Program-made: the position numbers and the translations under genes
Source: Amia ocellicauda
Taxonomy: Eukaryota > Chordata > Actinopteri > Amiiformes > Amiidae
NCBI RefSeq assembly: GCF_036373705.1
Contig: NC_089850.1
Coordinates: forward strand, 18,829,256-18,893,255
Length of the DNA: 64,000 nucleotides
Direction: 5' to 3'
Notes under the pieces: model-generated
The model's database searches: none
Told to the model about the DNA's origin: nothing
Seen by the model: only the letters and a program-made list of their open reading frames with translations
Shown: one piece after another, positions 10,856 to 36,901 of the stretch
Layout of the letters: each line of letters opens with the position of its first letter
How positions within the stretch are numbered: position 1 is the first letter of the stretch

Positions 10856-13800
10856 TCCATGTCCATATAAATATTTAATATTTCTGACTGCAAATTATTG
10901 AATACACACGTTACATCATAAAGAGTGGAACAGCACTGAATAGTAAGTTTTGTTTGTTTTTTGATATATATTTTAAGATTTGCTTTTGGAATTATCCGTA
11001 CACAGCTGTCCGTACTGCATAGAAATCTGAACACGAGGGAGTATAATCAAGATGTTTCAAGCATACAGAACAGGCTGATGTGCAACAAAAGCCCAAGCAT
11101 ATAAAATAGTAATGAATTTTGCTTTTAGTTGGCCTAGTACTCTGCCGGAGAGATTGTTTGAAGTTTGGTAATTGCATGTCTTTGTATTAGCGACACTTCA
11201 GTTTCTCTGGCAACAAAGCGCTACGTTTGAGAGGTCAGTGTCGTGGTGTAGGCAGTTTAAGAGCGTTTGTGTGTGTATCTGGGTAGTGTTCTGCTTTCCC
11301 TGTGTAGCCACCGTGGGCTTTAATCCCAGAGAGCTGGAATGCAGAATCCTGCTTGAGAACCACAGTTCTAGTATTCTTTGAGGTTCCCATTCTATTTTCC
11401 GAAGAATTAAACTGTCCCAGTGTGTTGACTGAAGACAAACTGAAAACTTTGAATTGGATTTTGTTAAAGGAAAGCTTGCTTCAAAAGCCGAAGATCTCTG
11501 GTGGATTGGGATGAATAAAACAGTTTTCTTTTGTAGCATAACTTATAAGTGCAGGTGCTGTGTGCTTGCATTTAGACTTGATTTGTACAGCACCTTGTAA
11601 GAGTTTGGAAGGGCGTCCGTTTCCTCTTCTTCTCATGTCCTGGTTAGGAGACTGTAGCCGCTCTGCTGACTTGGGCCCAGTGCGGCAGTCAGTCCTCAGT
11701 CGAGGATGCCTGGGTCTCTCTAATGATTGTGAAGTGCTGTTGTGGCAATGATTGGTGTCGTATGCAAAGCAGAGTGTAAAGCTCCTTTCACTCAGCGCAG
11801 ACAGGGCCCCTGGTACTGATGTGGCATGTTGTGCTGGGTGAGTTGTCAGCGGTGGGATGAAGCTGGCGTGGAACATTGGCATGAGAACCAACAGCTCCCG
11901 GGGCGTTTTTTCCTTTTTTCTTTTATTAAGCAGCGTGATGCAGGTCTCGGCTGCAGATTCTGGAGGAGAGCAGGGACAGATCCGCCATATGCCACCCACT
12001 CGTATCGTGGTCCAGTTTCACCTTCCTGGTATAAAACCTGCTGTATTTGGGCTCTGTGGGTCTAGGTGTGTGGTATGAATGTGTTGAAAGATAAACTGGC
12101 AGATCCCATTTTCTCTGATTGGGATACCATGTTCCTGTAGCGCAACTGAGCGCTAGTGCGACGCAGAACAATTACTCAGCTGTTCTGACGCTGTTGCCGG
12201 GGGAATTGTATAGAGATGGGATTTCAGTCTGTCCCCTGCAGGGCCACAGTGTCAAGTTGGGGTCCCTCACTGTATAGTGTAAGACTGACCGAAGTGATGG
12301 AGATATGAATCTGAAATTGGTGAAATGGGAAGAAACGAGGGACACAGAGTCACCAAGTCGGGGATAGGAAGAGAATACTGCACACGACCACTCTTTCAAG
12401 GTTGATATATCTCTCTCTCTCTCTCCAGGTGAATCATTTCCTCCCTCTTTGCTGAATAATCAGTAGGACAGCTGTTCTTCAATGTTAAGTGTCAATCACC
12501 GAAGCACATTAGTGCCCGTTGAGACCAAATGGCACAACACTAAATAAGCTTTAACTTGGGGGAGGGGTGGCAATAGGTGACTAGACAGATGCTAAGACTG
12601 ACAGTGTGGTGTGCTCTTGGGCATGATGAGCAACATGGATCAATCTGATTTAAACCCTTTACGCACACATGAAAGTAATTTCATCCGTGTTTTGTTTTAC
12701 ATGAGGTTTAAAAAACACCTTTACTCTTTCCACAGTTTTTATGTTCTTTTCAGAATTGTTTGCCTCACTGAATGGGGAAACAAATAGGTCACCACTTCCT
12801 TTGTTTAAAAAAAAAAAAAAAAAAAGTTGTGGTCAGGATTACACACTGTTGTACCCTATCTCAAGGAAGCATGAACTCTGTGGCTGCTGCGCGAGTGAAG
12901 AGCTGCAGTAACAATACATGATTCATCCACCTAGGTTTACTAGTTGGAGTTCAAAAACAAAAAACGGTCGATTGGAGTTGCTCAGATAAACGACATGCGT
13001 TTTTCTTTTACTGTACATTTACCCTGTTATGCTCACTGATGCCCAGAAGTCTGATTAGAATAACTGGTGTCTTGATTTCCCACAAAATGCTAACTGGCAC
13101 CCTTTGCAGCTGTCCCCTCCCATTTTAAGGTGCCAAACTGAGATCAGTCTAACCCCCCAGCCCCATCATATCAGAGCAGTGCTTCTTCCTGGCATTGCTG
13201 TTTTAAACGGCCTCCCTCCTGCTGTGGGAACCCTTCTGTTTTCCCCCACTTTTTACCAAGGGTTCCCACAGCAGGAGGAAGACGCGTTGAAATGGAGCGA
13301 AGGCCGCTATCAGCCGTGTGCGTGTGCTTGTCTGCCAGGCTCGAGCGTGGGCCGCCGGTGGCAAACGCAAAACAAGATAAAGGGGACTACCTCAGCCTCT
13401 CACCCAGAGCAGAGATCTAGCAGCAGCAAGAGTGGTGAGATAGCGGAAAACATGAGCTGTTGTCTGAGAACACACATCCTGGTGTCTTATTAGGACCGCC
13501 CTGCTGAAATTCAGCCACCTGTTAGTGTGTGTTCCCCATTCCTGCCCCTTCCCCCTGGTTCTGAGGGGGCACTTGTCTCAGTTCTGCCCCATAGGGTCTC
13601 CTGGAGTCCTGGCCCTTGCTTTGCAAAGTGTCTTCACTCAGATTTGCACTGATCCCAGTGACCGTGTCTGTTATCATTTTTGGCAGGTCATGTCTGCTGT
13701 TTGCACCGTGGCATGTCTTTGGATCTTACTCCTGCAGTGAAAAGAAGAAAAAAAACGAATCCCAGGTCCTTTAGTCCACGTTGTGCAATCTGTTGTGTGT

Positions 13801-16800
13801 TTTGATAGTGTGGGGACACCCGTTATATTAATGCTTCCCTTTCGCAGCCCACAACCAGAACTAAAGGATCAGAAGGGCACATGAAATTCCCTTTAAAACG
13901 CTCCTGGTGTTTGCATAATCTGTCGTTACAGGTGTTTTCTGTTCTTCAGTGCTTAAGCCATGCACTTTTGTAGGGGGAAATGCATCTGGCAGTTTTATTT
14001 AATTGTAATTTTGTTTTCACCTCATTCTGGATTTTCTTTATGGCGGTCCAGTTAAATGTGTGCCGACCTCCTGGGGGAATCGGTCTCCGAAACAAATGGT
14101 CTCCATGACATAATTGTTTTTGAAGGAAGCTTACCAGCAGAGCTTTATTGAGGGCATTTCAATCGGAACACAGTGCACACACGCCACAATTTGGGGAATT
14201 TGTCTCAGTTGCACTCTTTAACATGCCTTATTTTGTGCATCAATCCTGGAACACTAAAGGGACATTGACAAAGCGTTCACGGTTTCGTATTTTTAGCAAT
14301 CCTTGCTTGGTAGTGACGTTACTTAGTGTATGTGTTTCTGTGGGCTGTGGTTGGTACTCAAGCAGCAGCTGAATTAAAGACTTTGAAGTCAGTATTGATG
14401 TTTTTTCAAATCCAAGTCATCTGTGCTTTGAATTTATGACAGTTGCTACAATTTGTTGATTTCATTGAGGTACCATACTCCCCCCCCCGATGCCTCCATT
14501 TTACACTCTGCCACCGTTTGTGTATCTCTCTAATCTGTGTGTTTTTTAGACTTCGGAGCTTGTCTGCTGTGCACCAAATTGAGACTCCAAATCAGAATCC
14601 TCCTCTGTAGACTTCCCTCCATTTTCTGTGTCTCAGGGTTTCCAAGTACCTGACAGTCTGCTAGACTAGAGCACTAATTTGCAGAGACACATTGGCACAG
14701 CTCTTTGCAGGTGTGGAGGGGAGGGTGAATATCAGGATGTTCTCTTTATCAATGTATTCACGTGAAGAATTTGCACTTGTTAGTAGTACGAGGGGAAAAA
14801 ACAGCAATTAGCTATTAGTCATGCACGAATCAACTGTGTTCAGTGTTTTTTTTTTTTTTTTTTTCCTCCTGTTTGCTTTTATGGTCAACCAAACAAAAAG
14901 GCTGATTATCATTCATCTCGATTTGAATGCATTTCCTCTTTCACAAGGTTGTGGTTTGTTAACGATTACCAACAAATGGGTTTGCCCATTGCATTGGCTT
15001 CTGTAGTGTGTATTGTTGTACAAAACAATTGCCTTTCGTGGTCTCTGAGTATTTCCATAGATAGATGATGCTTGTGGATTTGGATTCCCTTCATGTGACA
15101 TCAAGGGGTTTGTGATTTGGTCCCTCATTGAGACGGTTGCATGCTCTGTCTTGGAACTGGAGTCAATGACTTTGGGCACGCAACACAAGGGTTCGCCAAG
15201 TCATGTGCCATATTTTTATGGGTTTAGAGACCGTTTTTTAATGTACTTTCCTCAATTTTATTATTTTTGTTGTCGCTGGGCTGCGGTGTGTGTCATTATG
15301 GCTTTGTCCACTCTGAATTGAAATGGCCTTATCCAAAAGTAGTTTTCTTTCATTTTGTTAGACCACGACTTTAATCGTAATCCTTTTACACAGTGTGATA
15401 ACCAGAGTATTCAACTTGCTATACATTCAGCACGCAAAAATGTCTAACCACTTTGTTAGCCTTGTAGCCCTGAACAGTTTCAATATGGAAGAGGGAGGGG
15501 GAGAGAGTCTTTTCCAATGCCTTTATTTCAGGTGGGGGCAGGAGAGAAAAGAGACAGAGATTATTGGACATGTATTTATTTTAAATCATTGTGTATTTAA
15601 ATTCCAGCAGTATATTCCTCTTTCACAGTCAGCTGAAGGAATACATTACAGTAATCTCTGGGAGTCATGCTACTGTATTGCAGTGCATAGTAGGTCATCT
15701 TGTAATTATATCAGAATGCCTTTTAGTTTTTAGGAAGGTTAAAGGCAGCATTATTTCATATCAAATTAAACCAAAAAATGGCTGGTAACCTCAATCCAAA
15801 GCTTCTTAAAATAGCCCTTTTATCTGCAACAGACTCCTCTCCCTGTGTTACTTAACTGATCCTGTGCGTACTGGGAAGTGACATTAGTATGAAAATGTGA
15901 CAGGGTTGCTCATGTGCATGACTGATGATTTCTGATTGAGCCAAATTCATTATAAATGGGTTTTGTGTGCTCACTCATGCTTTTTCTGTTAGTTGATAAA
16001 TGCATCCATTAATATGCCCCCATTAAGGGAAATTCCTGGGCACAATGTAGACTAATTGCTCATTTTTCCTGTGAGGAGTCCAGAAACCTTTTTTTTTTGG
16101 GGTGGGGCAGCAGAGGCTGTGCCATCTGTCGCAATATATGCACTGATATCTATACTTGAAATTTGATGTTTTTCTTCTGTGGAGGAGACGGAACAAAAGC
16201 TGGGGGGAGGAAACATACCTTTTTAATCTTTGTCTGCCACGCTGTTATGCTTGCGATTTGGGGGGGAAATACACAGCGATCGTCCTGTAATGGATCAAAC
16301 ATGGATTCTGGTCTTCTAAGGCATGTGCAATCTTATAAACATTGATTTTTAGCTCCACAGTGGTTTCCAGAATGTAGATTAACCATATAGATACGCAGCA
16401 GGAGGAAGCGATGCCCTATCAACTGATATTTTCAGTAAAATGAATAAATTAATCCATCAATATAAAGTGAATGGAGCTGGGGGGTGGAGAGATGTTTTCG
16501 GGGTGGGGGTTAAAATGCTGTGTGCCCTGAGTGTGACACAACGTGAGGAGAGTTCCTTTGACCTTGGAGTACCAGAGAGGGGAGTTTGGCAGGCAAATTG
16601 AACATGTGGGCAGTAAATTGGTGTTGGGACATTTGACTAGTGTGTGAAGACGTGTCCCAAAATCCTTATCCTAGTACAAGAGCAGCCCCCCCTTCTGGGA
16701 CTTTCCAGCACGCATAGATCTTTGTGCTGCACACACCCCCATTATTACATTTTAAAGAAATCCTGTCCGTGAGAAACTGGAGCATGTCCTGATGTTCACT

Positions 16801-19800
16801 ACCTCATTGAGGAGGATCTACAGAGACTTTTGGGGGTGCAGAGAGCTGCTTTGTATAGCGCTCCTATTGCTTAGGAGGCTATACAATATAGCTCCTATAG
16901 CTCCTATATAAGGCCTTTGTACCTAAGAGGGTTCTAACCAGCTGAGCTCATCCATCTGCTGGGTATTCCTCCAAACTTTGCCTAGTGTCTCAGTTTTGTA
17001 ACGTCTCGTTTCTAGACGGTTTCTACCGCTGGGCCGTCCCTCGGCTGGGGTGGGTCGGGTGCCTACGGTGTTGTTTTATTAGTCAGTTAGGGGAGTGCCT
17101 GCTCTGGGCTCCTCTGCAGTGTGTTCCCCAGTTGTCAGGGCCGTGGGGAGAACACACCCCATGTGCAGCTGCCGAATGACGCAATTGCTTTGCTGCATTA
17201 TACTTCCTTTGCGTTATGGGGTTCTAGAACACATTCTAGATCTTGTTACTCTGTATTCCACTTGATCTAGAAAATAACATACAGCTTAATTTAATTTACA
17301 GTATCCATACCCATAGAGAAAATTCTATGAAAATTCTAGGATGGAATATATATTTTTAATTGGCCACATCATAGTTAATTTAAGTTATGTAAAACAACAT
17401 TTTAACCTTCATCAGCATTCTTCCTATGCGGTATGTTCTGTTTTTAAGTACCGCTGTAACTGTGTGTCATTTTCTGTGAAAGGCTCTGGCCACATTATAG
17501 CCACACTCTACATTATAGCCACCTATAATAAAGAAGATAAGAGCAGTGTTCAGGACTTGTCACTTAACACTTACAGTTTCAGGTCGACTACAGCCTCCCC
17601 CATCAGGGCTGGGGTCAATTCCATGTCTTCATTTCTACTTCCCTCTTTCAGACACATTGCACATTCCTATTCCAGTTGACAATGTAGGCCCCAGTGGAAT
17701 TGAATTGACAAAGGAATGACAAACTGAATTTGAATGGAAAAAATTGAATATACCCCAACCCTGTTCAGCATACAATAGCCTTCCCTGTTTTGTTATTAGT
17801 TTAAAAGAGAAGAATTCACTGCAAAACTGCCCCCCCTCCCCCAGTCAGGCTCTTGTCATAAGTCCCACAGTTTCGCTTAAAGCGATCGTCTTCAGAAAGC
17901 CATGTGTTTCCTATTGATGCACAATTCGTGGGAAAGCCAGGAACTGACACAGCTTGCGGGAATCAGTTTAAAGACAAGACCGGCATTCACAGCCCAATGG
18001 TAGCCAGAAAAAAAAAAACACAAAACAAACGACCAAATAATCTGACGGTAAATCGCTGAATGATTAACGCTGGCTTGTTTATTGTGATGCATGTGAAGAC
18101 TGTCAATAAATGCAGATTGCAATCAGGCTGCTTTGTGCCACTTACTGTCACTTTTTCTTTTTTAAACCTGCTGCCCACAAGATTCTCAGGTCAAAGGTCA
18201 AACATGGCTTATAAAATACCGGGGTCACCCAATGCAGACTGTATGAAAGGAATGGAAAGCCCTCCTCTGTGACCACGTCTACCAATGGCTTCTACACAAG
18301 CTGTGCCACAAAGTCCAAAGAACATTTTTTCTTTCTTTAACAAACCGCTTTCCGTAATCCAGAGTTAACAAGAATGGGGGCTTTGTCTGCTGCTGTCGCT
18401 CGGCCGGGAGGAGTGTATGGGCGTGATTTCTCTCGGAACACTCAAAACTGTCTGCACAGCCAGCCAGAATAAATGTCCAACTCCAATTTAGGGAGTGACA
18501 GGAATATCCCTCTGCAGATTAATGCCAAGGATTAGATTGCCATAATTTAGCTCTGTGACTGTTTGCAGGAAACCACCGGCATAATTTGAATGACTCGAAT
18601 GATAAATATAGCAGGAATTGTAACACCTCCTGTTGGACTTAATGGATAAGATGGGAGTTTATAGATGAACCACAGTTGTTTAAACTGGACTTCAATTCAT
18701 GGTGGAGGCGCATGCCTGTGTCTGGAGCTGCTAGATAGGTCTTGCTCGAGACAGCTGTATGAATGCATTTCACTGGGTGTTTTAAATCCCCTTCAACTCT
18801 TAATTAGTGCCTAATTAGCTGCCAGTGCTGTGTGTCAATTCTGAAATGTAGTTTCTGGACCTTTGATGTTATTTTAGTTTTATATCTTCTAGGGTTGGGA
18901 GGTATTTTGTATCCATCCATCTTGGATGAAAGAAATACGTGTTCATTTTATTTGCATTAACTTATTTTAAAATTAAATTTTCAAGAGCTCACTTTTGGAA
19001 ATATTGCGCCTTAGATTTCCGTTTGAACTTCACATGGAGGCATCAAATAGTAGCGATTGGCATTTGTATTGTTATTTTAGTTTTTATGAGAGGGCTAATG
19101 TTTTTTTTCATTCAAACATTTCGGCAGCTGTTCATGACCTAAAACGCATTCTTGGAAAAGTCTGGGATGGGATTCAGGGACCAGCTTTGCCTGGTGACCG
19201 GATTGATGGGACTTGTGGCTGGCCTAGCTTCTGTGCCAGACAAAGAAAGATGAATATGCATGCAGAACTGTATGACCCTGAGTGGAAATTTGACGTCTGA
19301 AAGACACAAACGGGGTCAAGCCTAAAAATCCTGCAAGTAAAATGGCTGGCTTGCATATGTTACCTAATCTGTCCGAAACAAATCTCTAGTTGGTGTAATC
19401 TGCTAAAGAAAGCGCAGCGCAGTGGGGAATTCCCTTGATTTTAAAGGGACAGATATGGATTTTCAGCTTAGCGTCCATGAGCACTGGGACTCTTTTACAG
19501 CTCCTTTATCCCGTCAGCAGGCGAGCAGAGCTCTTCAGCAACAAGAGCTGATCCAGATTAAACTGGCAGCAGGTGTCAGAGACTGAGAAGCCTGCCCAGG
19601 GCCTGAAAACACAACCATGCTGCGCAGCCGAACATCTGTGGCTTGTGCCTTCTACTTTTCACTGAATTTGCGCCCCCCAAAATAAACTGAAGACGACAAA
19701 AAGGCTATGAGAGATGGTTGAAAAGGTACAATATGTATGCATGTGTGGTTTTAATATAGCGCACCCAGTTTCTGACTTTGCTTTCTTGGGCATGTCCTGT

Positions 19801-22800
19801 AACTGCCCTGATTGTTGGAAAATGGTCAAAAGCAAGTGTGGATGAGCTTTTTAATTTTATTTATTTTATTTGAAAACATCATACATGGAATTAAATCTGA
19901 AAATGGCAGCACACAGTGTGGTTAAATGCAGGAGTTGGCTAAAATGTCGGATAGAGAGAAGCCCATAGTGGTTGGATGCGGTTTGTACACGGCTGCTTGT
20001 TGTCCAATTGCATTTTTGCTGTTGTCTTCATGCGAGTAGGTGCATAAAGGATGACATCATGGCAAAATAAACCCTTGGGAGGTCTTCAGCGAATGGTGTG
20101 CCTCCAACTGCAGGCCCCACGACACGTGTCTCAAGGTGACTGCACTCCGCATTTGACAGGAGTAACAGCTGCACAAACGAAAAACAATCAATTTACACAC
20201 CAGGGGTTTTGCGACCAAAATAAAAGCATACTTGTGTTTTTTTGTTTGTTTTGTGTACGCAGATTTCACCATTTGACACATCTGGAGGTATTCTGACCAG
20301 GCTGGGCTGCCAAAAACGGTTTGCCGACAATTCACACTGTGTTTTCAGGGAAAGGATGTAGAACAACACTGACCCAGGTGATTGCCATTTGTACTTGAAG
20401 GTCAGATGCAATGTGGAGTGATCTGCACTATGGAAAGAAATCTGGGATTCATTTGAGTGAGAGAGGAGTGGGATTCTTCATGTCACCATATTACCTGGCT
20501 TTATCTCTCCCTCCCTCTCTCTCTCTCTCTCTCTTGCCTTCTCCCTCTTTTCCCAATTTGCTGATCGCTGGACACAGACTCTTGCAGCTGTTCTTCCACT
20601 GCACGAGCCAGTTGCCTCAGTCAGTGTCTTTCCATAACCCTTCCCAGGAAAACGTGGTCCGACTGAATGTTTTTTGTGTAGCTGTAGTTCTGATGCATTC
20701 ACACAGCACTGTAGTCAGTCGGCCGCACTTTTTTTTTTCTTTTTTTCTTTGAACAAAGCTGAAATTGAAAGGATCTCACCCGCTCAAGGCTTTCCGTGCA
20801 AACATTGCGATAACAGGCAGATTAAGGACCCGCTTTTGGAAACACTGGCCAAACAAACTTGCAGCCAGCAGACCAGGCTGAATTGCAGAGGTTCATTTCA
20901 GTGACAGATGGAGGCCACTGAGATTGGGACCATTACACTCCTCAGCCCTCAAGCTTTCTGTCGTTTTTAGCAGAGGATAGCACCTCGGTCTCCAGGAAGA
21001 CGACTGGCGCAGTGTAATTGTGCGAGTAATTAAAGAGTGTAGACGGTGCACTCAGTGCTTCTTCTGCCAGATGGTCGGGGATAAGAAGTTTAAAAAGAAA
21101 AAATGCACAGAGTAAGCATTTACAAAGCGGGCAACCCCAAAAATGCACATTCACTTGTTGATTGAAGGCTTTATATTGAGATGCTTGTATTGAGCTTAAT
21201 TCCATGTTTCAGGGAGAAGCAACCGGTGTTAATTAAAAGGGAAGATCGGTTTTCTGAACTATATAATATTAAGTACTTTTACTCACTTGTCAGAATCCCA
21301 GAAAAAATCATTCTGTCGTTCCTCCCAAAATTGCACTTAGTAGTAGTATAGCCATAGTAATATGAACCCTTTAACCCTTACAAAGGTGAGTGAAAACATG
21401 AATATTCAGATAATACCAGCAAAATACCAGCCATCTGGTCTGAAACCCAACCGGTAAATAATAAAATACAGAATGCTGTACATCTGCATATTTAATGACG
21501 TTCTTTTGCAGAAGTGCATGGATAACAGATCATAAACAAATGTTCTCTGCAGGGCAGTCAGGGTCTGAACATGTGAATGGCCAGCGCAGGGGAGTGTTCG
21601 TCCCTGTCACAGTAGTGCTCGGCACAGCCTGAACCTGGGTGGAGGGGTGGCAGAGACTCGGTGTCGATGGGACAGTTGGGACCCTTCTGTGCGGATTTTG
21701 CATTCCAGAGCAGGAGGCTTTTAAGGAGCGTTTGAGTTCGACCTCCCAGACTGCAGACTCTAGTCTGTACTCCGCAGTTTACTGTGAGAATGACATGTTT
21801 CATTGCATTTTTGACAACATCTGGATTTGTTTTAGTTTTTTTAAAGGCAGTGGAAACTACTACTCTTGCTTTCCTCGGTTTTAATTGATCAAGAATATTC
21901 CATTTATAACTTCAAAGCAGCACAGGAGCAGCGTGTCAGGTTGATTCATTACAAAGCAAGGCCAAACTCCCTCCCCTCCCCTATTTCTTCAGGTGTAGTT
22001 AAACCAGTGAAAGCTATAAAACACTGGACTTTCACTTATTTTACTCCCAGTGTTTTTTCTACAGGTCAGTTCAAGATGCAATATAATCTATTAATTCACT
22101 CCTACAGTGTCCGTTCAGCATCTATTATCCCATTTTCCCTGAAGGGGGATGTTTGCGGAGATCATTACAGCGTTCGTGTTCACACAACATCTTCACCCAT
22201 CTATTCTGACCGAATTGTTGTGATACAAGTCTGATTCCACATTTCTCAACAGATGGTCACTTAAAATCAACAACAAAAAACAAGCTAAGAATAAGTAATA
22301 TTGGGTGAATTGAAAGTGGATTTCCTTCTCATTATGATGAATTCCCATCTTGCTTTGCTAAACACTGTCGGATACCATCCAAAAGATTTTATCTGAGTCT
22401 CCAGCGCATCATCTTGTCATCACAAAAGATGTACAAGGGAGTTGTGTGTTTGACTCCACATCTGCCAGGAAAAACAGGATTACGATCACCTGGCCTCGAA
22501 CAAACAAGTTATTAAGAGGGGGAAAAAAAAGTCCATGAGGTTTTTTTTGGTCTGGTTGAGAACATAGTTTTCTAGACCAAAGTTTGACTTTCCAGTTGGT
22601 CAACAAAGCCCACTATGCCCCTTGTACCGACACAGGAAAAATGCAGACCCAATACACCTGCCCTCCAAATGACCACCTCGACCACCTGCTGCCTTCCCAT
22701 GGCACCAACCACAGCGCATGAGCATCACAAGCAGGGCTGATGTGGCTCTCATTGAGAACAAGGCACCTGGGAGCCACAGGGGTCATTCAGAGGCAATGAA

Positions 22801-24640
22801 TGACTACACAACCCCTGTAGGACCTGGCCATTTGCTTTGTGGTTTGTGGGTCTATACATTGCAGAGATTTGAATCGGGACTGTGGGACTCAACTGGCCCT
22901 GGCTTTAACAACTTAGCTGTGTGTTGTGTTAACCAAACAGCCAAAGCGTTTCTGCTCAGCATCTTCAAAATCCCAGTCGGCTCTTAGTTGCCTCAGGCTT
23001 GCTTCTGCACGGTCTGTGACGTGAAAACAGGACTTCCCTTCAACTCGTGAGGAGCCTTAGAGGGATCCCTGCAAGAAAATGAGTAGGTGGCTGTCTGTGA
23101 TTATATCAGCTGATGATGATCTTGGCAGTGACTTCCTTTGTCGGGTTATCATGCGTCTTACTGGGAAGTAGTGCCTCTTTTTAAAATCATTTACATTTAA
23201 TCGAAAGAACTAAAAATCCTTTTACACCAAGAGCAAAACCTTGTATTAAGATAACATATTTCTAAATCTATGTAAATTATAAATAAATAAAGATATGTAA
23301 AACGTAGATATTAATTGTGCATTATGAATGGTCCAATTTCTAATTTCTGAGAAGTATGAAAAGTTCTGAGATCAGCAGTCACCGCTTACTTTTCCTGGCA
23401 TTGACTCATGTTTCACAATAATCCGCGGGACTCCCAAGATCCAAGTTTCCCAGAATCACCTTGACAAGAGTTTGAAGGGACGAGCTGTGTGGCTGCCTTC
23501 CCTCCTCCTTGGCCATCTCATCCATTTCCTGCCCCCGCTGTGCTTCACTGCAGCTCGTCAGTGTGTGTTCTTCAGCCGTGTGTTTAGACAGTGATTGTCT
23601 GGTGTGTCAGTGACACCAGGGTGTTTGTGATGCCGTTTGATCCCTCTGGCAACATGGATCCAGATTCCTCTTGGAAGCGAGACTCGCGTGTCTTTAAAGG
23701 AAGCCCAGTGACTCGATGTCCATCTGTCCAAGTAGAGAACTGGGTGTTGAGTTTACGAATTGTAGCTTTTCTGGAGCGTTGATATTGGGGGCACTGCACT
23801 TTGAGCAAGCTTGACACTGAAGACCCTACTGTCTTTTGGTTACAGATACTGGGCCTACTTGTATATGTGTAAAATAGGTATAAATAAGTATTCAAATGTG
23901 TATGAAGTGAAAAGAAGGAGTCCTGTAGTCAACACATTTCTGTAAATGAGAGCAAACCTTATTTCTGGGGGAGAGTGTTCAATGGTGTCAATTTGATTTT
24001 GCGTTTCCAATGCCATGCCATGCCAGGGGCACAGGCTAAAAGCCTCAATGCATTTCCAGAATGATAACTGTGACTCTGTAATAAATGGATTGTGCTCTTC
24101 TTAGAGAAAGAAAGGGAAAAGTCTGACTGACACACTTTATATGAATGTAGCCTGAATTGTGTTTTGTTACCAATTTTGACTGTGATCTCAGTACTTTCAT
24201 TATAGTTTCTGTCGGTTGAACTTTCTCAGTCTATGTCCACATTCTAACATCTAGCTAAAGGTTTCCTGCTAGCTGTGCTGTTTTGCTCTATATCCTGTTT
24301 ACTTTGAGTTGTGATTCTGTATGAACACCTGCATGGCCACAAACCAAATTTTAACCATTTAAATGAATCTGGAGTACTTATTTGTGATCCTCTGCTTTCT
24401 GGTTTTTGTGCTTTTATATTCTACACGAAGTTATTTTTATTTTGGTTTTTGACTGAGTGAATTCTATTAAAAAAACAAACTGATAATGCACTTTAAATGA
24501 AATCTGCTGTGAAGCTCCCCCCTCCCCCCCACACACACATCCAATCTGTATGTGCCTGGTTTCAACACCTTGACACCAGCTACAAAAACAAAACAACAAA
24601 GTTATAATGATATTATAATTATCAATATTGTTAACCTCTG
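10856..24640. other. EXTL3 intron 1, distal part
   Basis: About 13.8 kb of non-coding sequence. I see simple repeats ((CT)n at 12410-12427, A-run at 12808-12824, T-run near 14846, CT-rich tract at 20505-20535). There is a perfect 21-bp hairpin at 13215-13278. No transposon could be named and no open frame resembles a known protein. Some stretches (for example 18480-18700) have balanced composition and look like candidates for conserved non-coding sequence, but that needs alignment. Confidence 0.45.
13215..13278. repeat. Perfect 21-bp hairpin in EXTL3 intron 1
   Basis: Arms 13215-13235 (starting CCTCCTGCTGTGGGAACCC) and 13258-13278 are exactly complementary, with a 22-base loop. On the plus strand it would be transcribed within the EXTL3 pre-mRNA. 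A 21-bp stem is near the length of the inner part of a microRNA precursor, but pairing outside the arms is poor. It could equally be the fold-back of a small transposon remnant. Confidence 0.6.
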
Positions 24641-24652
24641 TTTCTCTTTCAG

Positions 24653-25173
24653 GTTCCAGGACACTGGGAAGCTGTACCTGCGTGAATATTAATCCCTTCA
24701 GTGCTTCTACACCTTCACTCATTATGGCCCCTCCAGACCCAGGGGCCTCCTACCCATGATGCTTTGCTCCAAACCTGCCGATTGCTGGATTTCACACGGG
24801 TCTGCCATGGATGCTCCTCAGCCCCAACCGAGGGGGCGGTCCGCTGCTTTCCTTCATCAAGACCTCAGGGGCGTCGCCAGCTTTGACAATGGCCAGGACA
24901 GAGTGGGCAGCTGCTGTTAACCAGGGACAAAGATGAAATTTCCTTTCTTTTGGTGCCTGACTGAGAAAAAGCTCATTTGATTTGTCATAGAAAGGGGTGA
25001 AAGCGCACTGCTGCTATAGACTTCAGAAAATAAAAAATACAAATACCTAGACTATAAGACGTCTGCTTTTTCACTAAACCCAGTGAGACACTATGATGGT
25101 AGCTGACCCACCCTGATTTATCCCCCCCACCCCCCCCGGAGTGTACCTGTAGATCTTCCTGCGTTCAGAATAC
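24653..25173 (+). other. EXTL3: EXTL3 5' UTR part of the large coding exon
   Basis: A polypyrimidine tract and AG at 24651-24652 give a good acceptor. From there to the ATG no other strong acceptor is evident, though TTCAG just before the ATG (25165-25168) is a possible one. The leader contains several short upstream ATGs. An in-frame TAG at 25150-25152 closes the reading frame above the start, supporting the ATG at 25174. Confidence 0.5.

Positions 25174-36901
<11,728 letters not shown>

Noticed and set aside
11481..11999. 172-residue minus-strand open frame in EXTL3 intron 1
   Set aside because: No similarity recognised, mixed low-complexity residues, no supporting signals.
13104..13493. 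129-residue plus-strand open frame
   Set aside because: It overlaps the perfect hairpin and shows no domain; the open frame is not convincing as a gene.
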